From assembly GCA_934635225.1 (NCBI GenBank), contig CAKTYZ010000009.1, positions 53,101 through 117,100 of the forward strand: a stretch of DNA of 64,000 nucleotides. Reading direction: 5' to 3'. Shown here in pieces: positions 8,476 to 17,004 of the stretch. Position numbers and translations under genes: made by a program. The notes beneath the pieces are model-generated. The model did not search any database. It was not told the DNA's origin and saw nothing but the letters and a program-made list of their open reading frames with translations. The stretch's first letter is position 1, and the number at the start of each line of letters is the position of its first letter. The DNA comes from an uncultured Kiritimatiellota bacterium (lineage in GTDB: Bacteria > Verrucomicrobiota > Kiritimatiellia > RFP12 > UBA1067).

Positions 8476-10290
8476 ATGGTCTGTTGTGCTTTGTTGGCGA
8501 TGGCGCGCCTGTTGTATCCGTCCGAGTCGTTCACGGTTGCAACGACATCGGCCGATTCGCAATGGCCCGGACGGCATGTCAATGCCGTGAATGGGTCTGA
8601 GGATCTCTCGTCATTCGGAGAACTGGCGATTGAAGTCTCGAATCGGCTGGACCGGACGCTGCAGGTCATGCTGAGCGTCAAGAGCCGTGCGCTGCAGGGG
8701 CGGTCTCCAGGCGGGCGTGTGGTGCTGAAGCCGTATGGGAAGGGACGCATCGTCTGCGACCTTCGGCCTGAGCCGTGGGAACTTGACGAGCCGCTGGAAC
8801 TCGTCGGCATGAACGGCTATCCGCGCGCGAGAAGCACGGCGGGGTCTCACTTGTTCGACATCCGTGAAGTGACAAGTCTCCATCTCTTTCTCTCCAAGGG
8901 CGAACGCCCGGACTCGTTTGATCTTCTGCGCGTTGGCGTGCGAGAGGGAGAGCCCCATTCAACTGTCGTCTATCCGGCCAAGACGTTTCTTCCGTTTGTT
9001 GACCGCTATGGGCAGTTCGCGCATGGCGAATGGCCTGGAAAGATACATAACGACGAGGAACTGATTGCCGCGCGCAAGTCCGAAGAGGCCTGGCTGAAGG
9101 CGAATGCGAACGGCCCGCGGGCCGATCTTGACAAATGGGGTGGCTGGTTGAAAGGCCCGCAGCTCAAGGCAACGGGTTTCTTCCGCACGGAGAAGGTCAA
9201 CGGGCGCTGGTGGTTCGTCGATCCTGATGGACACCTCTTCTGGTCGCATGGCGTGGATTGCGTCGAGCAGGGCTGGCAGTCTACGGGCGTTCAGTATCGC
9301 GAGAACTATTTCGCATGGCTCCCAAAGCATGACGATCCCTTGTTCGGCTCGTTCTGGGGGCGCCAGACATGGACGGCCGCGCACGGATTTTATGCTGAGA
9401 CAAACCATGTGCCGTATACGACTTACAGGTTCGCGTCGGCGAACATGGTGCGCAAGTATGGGAAGGACTGGGTGCAGCACAATTCGGAGCTGGCGCATCG
9501 CCGTCTGCGCGCCTGGGGCTTGAATACGATTGCCAACTGGTCGAATCCGCAAGTCTATTCGCTTCGGCGCACGCCGTATACGCTTTGCCTCGGGACAGGC
9601 GGGACTCCGCGTCGTGCGGGGTCGAAGGGCTGGTGGGGGCCGTTGCCGGACCCCGAGAATCCCGCGTTCGAGCGAATTTTCCGCGAACGGGCGCGCGCGG
9701 CGGCGCAAAAGATGCGGGACGATCCGTGGTGCCTTGGAGTCTTTGTGGACAACGAACTGTCGTGGAATGATCTGCCGGACCTGGCGCATGTTGCCGAGGT
9801 GTACTTCACGACGATTGCGCGCATCCTCCACGAGGAGTTGCCAAACCATCTCTATCTCGGCTGCCGCATTGCGTGGGGCACGCCGGACATCTATCGTGCG
9901 GCGGCGCGGCATTGCGATGTCGTGTCGGTCAACGTCTACTCGTATTCGTTCGACCGTGACCTGCCGGACGGTTCGGAGGACAAGCCGATGATCAACGGCG
10001 AGTTCCATTTCGGTGCACTGGATCGCGGCATGTTCCACACGGGGTTGGTGGCGACGCGCAGCCAAGACGAGCGCGCGGCGTGCTACCGCACGTATGTCGA
10101 AGCGTGCTTGGACAATCCGCGCGTGATCGGTACGCATTGGTTTGAGTGGCGTGACCAGCCTTTGACGGGGCGTTCGGACGGCGAGAACTACCAGATTGGT
10201 TTTGTCACCGTGACGGATGCGCCTTATCCCGAACTGGTCGAGGCCGCACGCGCGGTTGCGCGCGAGATGTACGAACGACGCTGGAAATGA
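8476..10290 (+). CDS. GH50-type (beta-agarase-like) glycoside hydrolase
   Basis: A 604-residue enzyme when started at ATG 8476, which follows a strong AGGAGG site. An N-terminal beta-sandwich (~150 residues) precedes a TIM barrel. GH50 landmarks are GFFRTEKVNGRWWFVDPDG, DNELSW with the acid/base Glu at about E427, and NGEFHFGALDRGMFH with the nucleophile at about E509. The family hydrolyses agar-type galactans, but divergent gut homologues may act on other sulfated or plant galactans. The N-terminus (MVCCALLAMARLL) is only weakly signal-like, so location is uncertain. It is coupled by ATGA to the ketosynthase-like gene and is about as long as its homologue at 23847-25868. Confidence 0.82.
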   Translation: MVCCALLAMARLLYPSESFTVATTSADSQWPGRHVNAVNGSEDLSSFGELAIEVSNRLDRTLQVMLSVKSRALQGRSPGGRVVLKPYGKGRIVCDLRPEPWELDEPLELVGMNGYPRARSTAGSHLFDIREVTSLHLFLSKGERPDSFDLLRVGVREGEPHSTVVYPAKTFLPFVDRYGQFAHGEWPGKIHNDEELIAARKSEEAWLKANANGPRADLDKWGGWLKGPQLKATGFFRTEKVNGRWWFVDPDGHLFWSHGVDCVEQGWQSTGVQYRENYFAWLPKHDDPLFGSFWGRQTWTAAHGFYAETNHVPYTTYRFASANMVRKYGKDWVQHNSELAHRRLRAWGLNTIANWSNPQVYSLRRTPYTLCLGTGGTPRRAGSKGWWGPLPDPENPAFERIFRERARAAAQKMRDDPWCLGVFVDNELSWNDLPDLAHVAEVYFTTIARILHEELPNHLYLGCRIAWGTPDIYRAAARHCDVVSVNVYSYSFDRDLPDGSEDKPMINGEFHFGALDRGMFHTGLVATRSQDERAACYRTYVEACLDNPRVIGTHWFEWRDQPLTGRSDGENYQIGFVTVTDAPYPELVEAARAVAREMYERRWK

Positions 10291-11690
10291 ACGCGCCGGT
10301 CGCGATCGTTGGCATGAGCTGCCGGTTCGCCGGCTGTGCCTCTCCTGCGGCTTTGTGGGAGGCGGTCATGTCACGTCGTGTCTTGCTGACGCCGCCCGGC
10401 CCCGAGGCGGAATTGCCGTTTGGTCAGAAGAACATCTTTGCGCGGCCCTATCCGATGCGTCTGGGTCAACTGGGTGACCTCTATGCCTGCGTGCCGTCGA
10501 TGCAGAACTTTCCGCGGCAGGTGAATGCAGGCGAGAACCAGGACCTTTACTTTGCGACGCAGCTGGCGTTTGATGCGCTGGCGGATGCGGCGATGAAGCC
10601 GCACCCGACCGCGCCTGTGCGCGGAACGGTGCGCTTTGGCTACGCGCCGCCGTTCAATGCCTCGACCGTCAACTGGCTGCAGCATACCGCATTCCTCGAT
10701 CAGACGCTGGACGTCGTGCGACGCTTCTTCCCCCACGCGCCTGAAGAGGCGTTGGATGCGGTGAAGGCCAAGCTTGTGGATTCGCTTCCGCCGCCGGATG
10801 CGGCCTCCTTTCTCATGGGAGCGGGCTATCGTCTTGCGTCTTGGATTGCGCGCGAATGCGGTTTCGACGGCGCCGCGACGATGATGGACGCGGGGCTTCT
10901 GACGGGGGCGGCTACGCTGGCGGACGGTGTGGACGATCTCCTGTCGGGGCGTGCAGACGTGGCTTTGACCGGAGCTTTGACGCCGCCGCTTTCACGGGCT
11001 TATCTGGAAGGCCTCTCGGGCGAGACGACTTTCTCGGCACGGACGGAACTTCATCCTTTCGCGCAGGAACAGGACGGAACGATTCCTGGCGAGGGCGGTG
11101 CGTTCTTCGTCCTGAAGCGGCGTGCGGATGCCTTGCGTGACCGTGATCGAATCTATGCGCTTGTGCGCGGCATTGCTGTTGGGCATAACCCCGCCAACGA
11201 TCCCTCGGCAATCTTCTCTGAAGCGGCAGCACAAGCCGAAGTTCCCGTGCGCTCGATTGGACTCGTCGAGGCGGACGGTTCGGGTCTGAAGGATTCCGAA
11301 GAGCGTGAGTTGGCGGCATTGCACCGCTTGTGGGGGGCGCACACGCCGGGTGCGCCGCTGGTTGGAATAGGCTCTGTAAAGGGTAACATTGGGCATACCT
11401 TGCGTGCGGCGATGGCGGCTGGCCTTGTGAAGACGGCGCTTGCGCTGTATCAGAAGGTTCTGCCGCCGCAGATTCCGGCGGACCATCCGGCCGATTCCAT
11501 TTCAGATCTTGGGTCAAGCGCCTATCTCCTGTCAGAGGCGCGCCCATGGGTCTCGGGCGACACGTCGTCGCCGCGTCGAGCGGCGGTGCTGGGCGCGAAC
11601 TTCGATCCCGTCAATCCCATCGGGACGGCTTCGTCCGTCGGACGTGCGGCGGCGATCATCCTCGAAGAGGAGCCGGAGGACCGCGTATGA
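10287..11690 (+). CDS. Degenerate beta-ketoacyl synthase-like protein
   Basis: A 467-residue type I ketosynthase fold: it opens with VAIVGMSCRFAG and ends the core with the KGNIGHTLRAA block (H370 kept). The nucleophile block normally reading DTACSSSL or DAACASSL is MDAGLLTGA, so Cys is replaced by Leu (L204). The first catalytic His in VEAHGTGT is replaced by Asp (VEADGSG, D330). It therefore should not condense acyl chains and may resemble a chain-length-factor or scaffold subunit. It overlaps both neighbours by ATGA. I see no acyl carrier protein domain here or nearby. Confidence 0.85.
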   Translation: MNAPVAIVGMSCRFAGCASPAALWEAVMSRRVLLTPPGPEAELPFGQKNIFARPYPMRLGQLGDLYACVPSMQNFPRQVNAGENQDLYFATQLAFDALADAAMKPHPTAPVRGTVRFGYAPPFNASTVNWLQHTAFLDQTLDVVRRFFPHAPEEALDAVKAKLVDSLPPPDAASFLMGAGYRLASWIARECGFDGAATMMDAGLLTGAATLADGVDDLLSGRADVALTGALTPPLSRAYLEGLSGETTFSARTELHPFAQEQDGTIPGEGGAFFVLKRRADALRDRDRIYALVRGIAVGHNPANDPSAIFSEAAAQAEVPVRSIGLVEADGSGLKDSEERELAALHRLWGAHTPGAPLVGIGSVKGNIGHTLRAAMAAGLVKTALALYQKVLPPQIPADHPADSISDLGSSAYLLSEARPWVSGDTSSPRRAAVLGANFDPVNPIGTASSVGRAAAIILEEEPEDRV

Positions 11691-14600
11691 CGGAACTCGT
11701 CCTGATTCGCGCGGCGGACGAGTCGTCGCTGGTCGTCGAACTCGCGAGGCTCATTGCCTTTTTGGACCGAGTGCCGGAAGTCGCGCTTCTGGACGTTGCC
11801 TACACCTGCGCGTTAGGGGGGGGTGAGTGTGTGCTGGCGGTGATCGCGGACGACATTCCGTCGCTTCGCGTCCGTCTGGCGTCCGCGAAAAGCCGTCTTG
11901 AAGGCGGCACGCAGAAGCGGATCCGTGACAAGCGCGGAACCTATTATACGCGCGAACACCTTCTTGGGCCAGATTGCGGGCAATTGGCGTTCGTCTATCC
12001 GGGCGTGATGAGCTTTTACCCTGACATGTTGCGCGACTTGGCGATCAGCTATCCGGCTTGCCGTTCGGCATTTGACGAGCTGGAGGAGGCCTTGAAGAAC
12101 GATTCGACGTTTACGCCTTCGTCCTTCATCTTTCCGCCGGCGGCGTATTACCGACATGACGCGGACATCTTCTCGTCTGGCGCCTATGCCGAGGCACTCG
12201 TCGCGACCTACACCGGGTGCGTGGCACTGACGCGTCTCTTGGAATCCATTGGATTAGTCCAGAAGGGCGTCGTCGGATTCGCGGGCGGGGATCTCGCGGC
12301 TGTGATGCAGTCGGGTGCAGCGGGCGCGAACCTGTTGCGTCCCCAGCGGATCCGCTTCATTTCAGACATTTATCGGATCGTTCACAAGGCGGTCAATCAT
12401 GGCGGTCTTCCCAAGGTTGCGGTTCTCTCGGTGGTGATGCGACATTCCGATGAAATCGATGCGCTTATGGCCTCGTTCCCCGAGGGAAAGGTCTACTTGG
12501 CGGTGGATTTCTCGCCGCGTCAGAAGACGTTTGTCGTCGCCGAAGAATGGGAGGAGCCGATGATGGCGGCTTTCGTCGCGGCGGGCGTGCGCGTGAAGAA
12601 ACTCGCGCTGGACCGCCCGTTCAATACGCCGCTCTGCGAATCGCTCGTCCCTGCCGTGCGCAAGTTTGCGGATGCCTGGATGAAGCACGATCCTGTTTGC
12701 GAAGTCTATTCGTGTGCGACGGCGGGGCGTATCCCTTCGGGCAAGCGCGGCGCGCGCAAGGACACGGCGGGACGCTGGGCGAGCCCGGTGCGTTTTCGTG
12801 AGACGATTCGCCAGATGTATGATGACGGCTATCGCGTCTTTTTGGAAGTCGGCCCACGCGGACTGATGACGGCTGCAGTTGCGGACACGCTCCGCGATGA
12901 ACCCCACGCGGCGATTGCGCTCAACTCCGTCCATCGGAGTGGGCGGCTTCAGCTTCTGCACGCGGTTGGACAGCTTGCGGCGTTGGGCGCGCCTGTGGAC
13001 ATCGCTCCGGAGTTTGAGCGACGCGGCGCGAGGGCCCTTGACTTTGACGATGTTCTCTCTTTGGAGGTCCGCAAGGACGCCGAGATGAAATTGTCGCGTT
13101 CCTTTCCCCGTCTGACGCTGCTTTCGTCCGAAACGCCGCTCTCTGGCGCGACTTTCCTCGCGGAGCCGAAAGGGCGAGGTGCGAAGGCGGCGGCACGTGC
13201 GGCGGCGATTGCGCAGAAGACGCGACGTCAGCGTCAGTTCGACTTCGGTGCGCTTAACCCGCTTGTGTCCGATGCAGACACGCTGGAGGCGACGCCGGGC
13301 GTTTCCGTCGAGATTGCCAAAGAGTTCCTCTTGACGGATCTGCCGTTTCTCGGTGACTTTGCGTTGGGCACGAGCCAGATGAGCTATTCTGATCCGAACC
13401 TTCGGGGACTGATGCCGCTGATGCCGTCCGTGGGGGCCGAACTGATGGCCGAGACGGCACAACTCGTGATGCCGAACCGCACGCTTCTGCGCGTTGAGGA
13501 TTTGGTCTGCCGACGGATGGCGTCGTTCGAGAAAGGACGGCTCAAACTGACGATCAAGGCCGAGCGCGTGCCGGCTGCCGCGCCGGACGAGTCGGCGTTC
13601 AAGGTGCAGATTCGAGACGATCGCCCGAATGCGACATTCACATGGGCGACGATGGAGGCGACCATTGTCCTTGCGGAAACCTTGCCCCAGTCGCGACCTG
13701 TTGCGGTCGATCCGCTCTCGAAGCCGCGGAGCGTCCATTGGTCGGGCCGTGACATCTATCCGTCGCGCTTGTGCTATGGGCGGCGCTTGCGCAACATTTC
13801 ATTTGTGGAGGCATGGAGTGAGAATGGCATTGACTATGAGGTCATTGTGCCTCCCTTGTCGGGGAATGTCGCGTTCACGCGATTCCCGCTTTGGGCAATC
13901 AACCCTTTGCTGATCGAGTCGATAGTCAGTGGCTTTCCGCTGTGGCGCAGTCACGAACGGTTTGCGGGCGCGTTTTCCTTCCCGTTCCGCGTCCGGCGCA
14001 TTGCCCTTGAGGGCGTCGTGCCGAATGAGGAAGAGCGCCTGAAGTGCTATATGCGCCTGACGGGCGTGACGCCGCGCAGCCACCTCTGTGACATCACGGT
14101 TACAGATGGCAACGGCAAGGAACTGATTGCGATCTCCGGTTGGGAGGAACTGACCGAGCGTGTCCCGATTAGCTATCGCACGCTCATTCTTCAACCGGCG
14201 ACAACCTTTCTCACGGAATCGCTTGGCGCAGACCTCATTGGCAATCCTTCGACGGACGTGGCTTCGGCCTTTGTCACGGACATCCCCTATCGCATTTTCG
14301 AACGCAATGAGGAGGTTTGGCTCAAGACTCTGTCGCACGTTGTCTTGGATGCGTCCGAGCGTCGTGAGTTCGCCGAGATGACGGGTTCAATCTCGCGTCG
14401 GACAGAATGGCTCTTTGGGCGTGTCGCTGCGAAGGAGGCCGTGCGTCGTTTCCTGAAGGATTTCTATCAGGCGCGGTGGAGCGATGCGGACATTCGGATT
14501 TGGCCAGACGATTCCGGCAAGCCGCATGCGCTTGGGGCGTGGAACGACTATCTCAACACCAAGCTCGACATCGCCATCGCTCATACGGCTCAGTTCGTTG

Positions 14601-14992
14601 TTGCGATTGCGGCGGCGAATGCCCGCGTGGGCGTGGATGTCGAATCGATTGCACGCGATCTTTCGGAGGAGTTCGCCGCAGGCGTTTTCACGCCCGAAGA
14701 GCTTGACTTGGCGGCGCAGGCGGCGAATGCGTCGCAGGCTGTCATCAAGTTTTGGTGTGCGAAGGAAGCCGTCTCGAAGACATTGGGCACGGGCATTCGC
14801 TATTCGCCGAAAGAGATGATCGTCACGGGCTTTATGGCTGATTCGGGCCGACTGACGATTCGTCTTGAAGGCGCGTGGGTCGAGGCGTTCAAGATGTTCA
14901 GGGGGCGTGATATCAATGTCACGGTCCGTACGATTCGCGACCATGCGCTTGCTTCCTGTTTCATCCCCGCGACGCTGTTTAACGAAGAATAG
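11687..14992 (+). CDS. Acyltransferase-like / dehydratase-like / PPTase fusion protein
   Basis: An 1101-residue fusion. Residues ~90-430 match PfaB-like acyltransferases (LAFVYPG; FLEVGPRGLMT), but the GYSLG/GHSLG motif is GFAGG, so Ser is Ala199, and the FHTPL His is Asn313 in FNTPL. Residues ~540-850 match a PKS dehydratase double hotdog (PFLGDFALG, MPLMPSVGAELMAETA); the catalytic His is F558 and the second-site Asp is E744. Residues ~890-1101 are a 4'-phosphopantetheinyl transferase with intact GVDVE (D984, E986) and FWCAKEA (K1026, E1027). Start at 11687 overlaps the KS stop (ATGA). Only the PPTase looks catalytically competent. Confidence 0.85.
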   Translation: MTELVLIRAADESSLVVELARLIAFLDRVPEVALLDVAYTCALGGGECVLAVIADDIPSLRVRLASAKSRLEGGTQKRIRDKRGTYYTREHLLGPDCGQLAFVYPGVMSFYPDMLRDLAISYPACRSAFDELEEALKNDSTFTPSSFIFPPAAYYRHDADIFSSGAYAEALVATYTGCVALTRLLESIGLVQKGVVGFAGGDLAAVMQSGAAGANLLRPQRIRFISDIYRIVHKAVNHGGLPKVAVLSVVMRHSDEIDALMASFPEGKVYLAVDFSPRQKTFVVAEEWEEPMMAAFVAAGVRVKKLALDRPFNTPLCESLVPAVRKFADAWMKHDPVCEVYSCATAGRIPSGKRGARKDTAGRWASPVRFRETIRQMYDDGYRVFLEVGPRGLMTAAVADTLRDEPHAAIALNSVHRSGRLQLLHAVGQLAALGAPVDIAPEFERRGARALDFDDVLSLEVRKDAEMKLSRSFPRLTLLSSETPLSGATFLAEPKGRGAKAAARAAAIAQKTRRQRQFDFGALNPLVSDADTLEATPGVSVEIAKEFLLTDLPFLGDFALGTSQMSYSDPNLRGLMPLMPSVGAELMAETAQLVMPNRTLLRVEDLVCRRMASFEKGRLKLTIKAERVPAAAPDESAFKVQIRDDRPNATFTWATMEATIVLAETLPQSRPVAVDPLSKPRSVHWSGRDIYPSRLCYGRRLRNISFVEAWSENGIDYEVIVPPLSGNVAFTRFPLWAINPLLIESIVSGFPLWRSHERFAGAFSFPFRVRRIALEGVVPNEEERLKCYMRLTGVTPRSHLCDITVTDGNGKELIAISGWEELTERVPISYRTLILQPATTFLTESLGADLIGNPSTDVASAFVTDIPYRIFERNEEVWLKTLSHVVLDASERREFAEMTGSISRRTEWLFGRVAAKEAVRRFLKDFYQARWSDADIRIWPDDSGKPHALGAWNDYLNTKLDIAIAHTAQFVVAIAAANARVGVDVESIARDLSEEFAAGVFTPEELDLAAQAANASQAVIKFWCAKEAVSKTLGTGIRYSPKEMIVTGFMADSGRLTIRLEGAWVEAFKMFRGRDINVTVRTIRDHALASCFIPATLFNEE

Positions 14993-15384
14993 GGCAGCCC
15001 ACGGTTTAGGTTGATGGCGAATCCATCGGCAGCCAAGTGCCCCGGTACGGCGTATTCGGCAGGTTTCCATGTGGTTGCCATTGCGGAACGGAGGGCTGAG
15101 GTTGACCAGTCTCCGCGTCTGCGGCGGCGTTCGGACGTCTCAACGGAGAGAACGGAATCTCTCAACGGAGAGAACGCGATGACTCAACGGAGAGAACGCC
15201 GCGTCTCCGTTGAGACGTTTGGGCCTCTCCGTTGAGACGTCCGACTGGTCTCCTTGACGCGGTGCGATCGAAGTCCAAGGCGATGCCGTGTCGAGGTGAG
15301 CCTGATGCGGTCCGTGCCCTATTGACGGATTCCAGAAGAAAGAGTAAAATACTTCACAACTTTGTCGTAAGGAAAACAGGTAAC
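14993..15384 (+). other. 392-base intergenic region with structured repeats
   Basis: I see no convincing gene or tRNA here. The stretch holds the phased inverted-repeat array at 15131-15244. Before the porin start it holds a weak TAAAAT -10-like box (about 15345) and an AAGGAAAACAGG ribosome-binding region. A 74-codon ORF at 15011-15235 mostly translates the repeats and is unlikely to be a gene. Confidence 0.6.
15131..15244. repeat. Inverted-repeat array with exact 22-base phasing
   Basis: The 10-mer CTCAACGGAG occurs at 15139, 15161 and 15183, and its reverse complement CTCCGTTGAG at 15205 and 15227. The five elements are thus spaced exactly 22 bases apart. The outermost arms form a perfect 20-base inverted repeat (15131-15150 with 15225-15244). 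A second hairpin can form between 15183-15192 and 15205-15214. It could be a large hairpin in RNA or single-stranded DNA, or a cooperative protein-binding array with about two helical turns per element. Confidence 0.9.
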
Positions 15385-16911
15385 ATGAAAAAACTCATAA
15401 TCTCCGCGCTTTTCGCGACTGGCCTTGTGGCTGGCATCGAAGCTGCGCCCACCGACACCGTCACGCAGGCTGACCTGCAGGCGATTATCCAGCGGCTCAA
15501 CAAGCTTGAGTCCGAAAACAAGGCCCAAGCCGCGAAGATCGCCGAGCTTGAGGGCAAGAACAAGGCCCTCGTCGCCCAGCAGGAAGCGACTGAGAAGAAG
15601 GTTGCGACGGTCGCCAAGGCCGATGACGGCAAGATCAAGGCAGACAATGGCACGGAGGTCTCCGAATCCGGTAAGATCTTCACGACCGAGACGGGCAAAA
15701 AGTATTACCTTGCGGACGCGACGGCGAAGATTTTCGAGCCGCTGTCCGAATCGGGCCTTCAGATTACGCCGTATGGCTACCTCGTGTTCGAGGGAGTCTA
15801 CGCCGACCATGGCCTTGACACTGACTGGACGACCGATTTCGTCCGCTCAAAGCGGGATCGTCGGTACAAAAACCACAATTCGACCCTGTCGGTTCAGGAC
15901 TCGATTCTCGGCATTCAGTTCATGACGCCCGAGTCGTTCCATGGCTGGAAGTTTTCGGGCAAGGCCGAGTTTGACCTTGCGGGTACAGACGAAGGCTGGG
16001 CTGATGACTATGACCTTCACTGGCGTCATCTCTACGTGAATGCCGAGCATGAGAGCGGCTGGTCGATCCTCTTTGGCCAGACCTGGCACCTTTGGAAGAT
16101 GGTCTCCCCGTCTGAGATTGATGGTGCGTGGATGGAGAACGCCGGACATCCGTACCGCCGCAGCCCGCAGCTTCGCATCACGAAGAAGTGGGACTGGGAG
16201 GACAGCTCGCTCGAATGGCGCGTCGGCTTCGTCAAGAACGGACCGAACGCATCGACGGATCGTGACGGCGACGGCATGCTCGACTCCTCGTCTTCGGCGT
16301 GGGGCTGGTTCGAGACGGCGTTCCTCTATGACCACGAGGCGGCGTGGGATGAGGGCCGTCGCTGGCTCATCGGCCTGGGCGGCATGTACGGTCGCGACGC
16401 GAGCCGTCGCTTGACGGCGGGTGGCGACTGGACGGGCGAGAGCGATAACTACAACTCGCAGATGCTCATGCTTGCGGCTTCAATTCCGTTTCTGGAGAAG
16501 TTCACGCTCACGGGGCAGATCTACGGCGGTGAAAATCTGGGCCGCGTTCAGGCCGGCTGCGCGCAGGGTGTCGCCTTTACGCCGAACATGATCAACGAGC
16601 GCGGCGAAGAGGTTGTCACGGTCGGCGGCTTTGTCGATCTCGCCTATGAACTTAATGACACGTGGTCGTTCGCGCTTGGCTACGGCTTCGACGATCCGCG
16701 CATTGACAACGGCATGGGCGCAGCTTGGGACGGCGGTGAAATCGACACCAACTACTATGAGTTCAACGACCGCCTCTACATTGACGCATTCTACCGCATC
16801 ACGTCGAACTTCAGGCTTGGTCTTGAATACGCGCGCCTCAGCACGAAGTATGCTGAAGATGGTACGGCACTCGCGAATCGTATCCAGTTCAGCGCATTTT
16901 ACGACTTCTAA
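15385..16911 (+). CDS. Outer-membrane porin, DcaP-like, with N-terminal coiled coil
   Basis: A 508-residue exported protein from ATG 15385. The signal peptide is MKKLIISALFATGLVAGIEA. A coiled coil follows (about residues 30-75, rich in LNKLESE and AELEGK patterns), then a beta-barrel dominated by alternating aromatic strands (YGYLVFEGVY, WSILFGQTWHLW, FRLGLEYARL). The last residues are FSAFYDF, ending in the Phe needed for BAM insertion. DcaP-like porins use the coiled coil for trimerisation or peptidoglycan contact and admit small anionic or sugar substrates. A strong hairpin terminator lies downstream. Confidence 0.82.
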   Translation: MKKLIISALFATGLVAGIEAAPTDTVTQADLQAIIQRLNKLESENKAQAAKIAELEGKNKALVAQQEATEKKVATVAKADDGKIKADNGTEVSESGKIFTTETGKKYYLADATAKIFEPLSESGLQITPYGYLVFEGVYADHGLDTDWTTDFVRSKRDRRYKNHNSTLSVQDSILGIQFMTPESFHGWKFSGKAEFDLAGTDEGWADDYDLHWRHLYVNAEHESGWSILFGQTWHLWKMVSPSEIDGAWMENAGHPYRRSPQLRITKKWDWEDSSLEWRVGFVKNGPNASTDRDGDGMLDSSSSAWGWFETAFLYDHEAAWDEGRRWLIGLGGMYGRDASRRLTAGGDWTGESDNYNSQMLMLAASIPFLEKFTLTGQIYGGENLGRVQAGCAQGVAFTPNMINERGEEVVTVGGFVDLAYELNDTWSFALGYGFDDPRIDNGMGAAWDGGEIDTNYYEFNDRLYIDAFYRITSNFRLGLEYARLSTKYAEDGTALANRIQFSAFYDF

Positions 16912-16949
16912 TGTCTCAGATGCTGAAAGCTTAACGAATGGTTAGAGTC

Positions 16950-16984
16950 GGGGGCCCCCGTTCGGGGGGCCTTCGCCTTTTTGA
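16950..16984 (+). terminator. Rho-independent terminator after the porin gene
   Basis: The hairpin GGCCCCCG-TT-CGGGGGGCC (one extra G in the right arm) is followed by TTCGCCTTTTTT. It sits 40 bases after the porin stop and just before the NSS transporter gene, so the transporter probably has separate transcription or depends on read-through. Confidence 0.8.
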
Positions 16985-17004
16985 AAGCAAGGAATTGGGA
17001 GAAT

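Noticed and set aside
12362..13738. 458-codon minus-strand frame inside the AT/DH/PPTase gene
   Set aside because: No motifs, Arg-rich composition, and it lies opposite a recognised multidomain protein.
15011..15235. 74-codon ORF in the repeat region
   Set aside because: Half of its sequence is the translated repeat, it has no ribosome-binding site, and it shows no protein-like pattern.
15131..15244. Possible CRISPR array
   Set aside because: The repeats are 10-16 bases with 6-12 base gaps and change orientation, and there are no cas genes; this is not a CRISPR layout.
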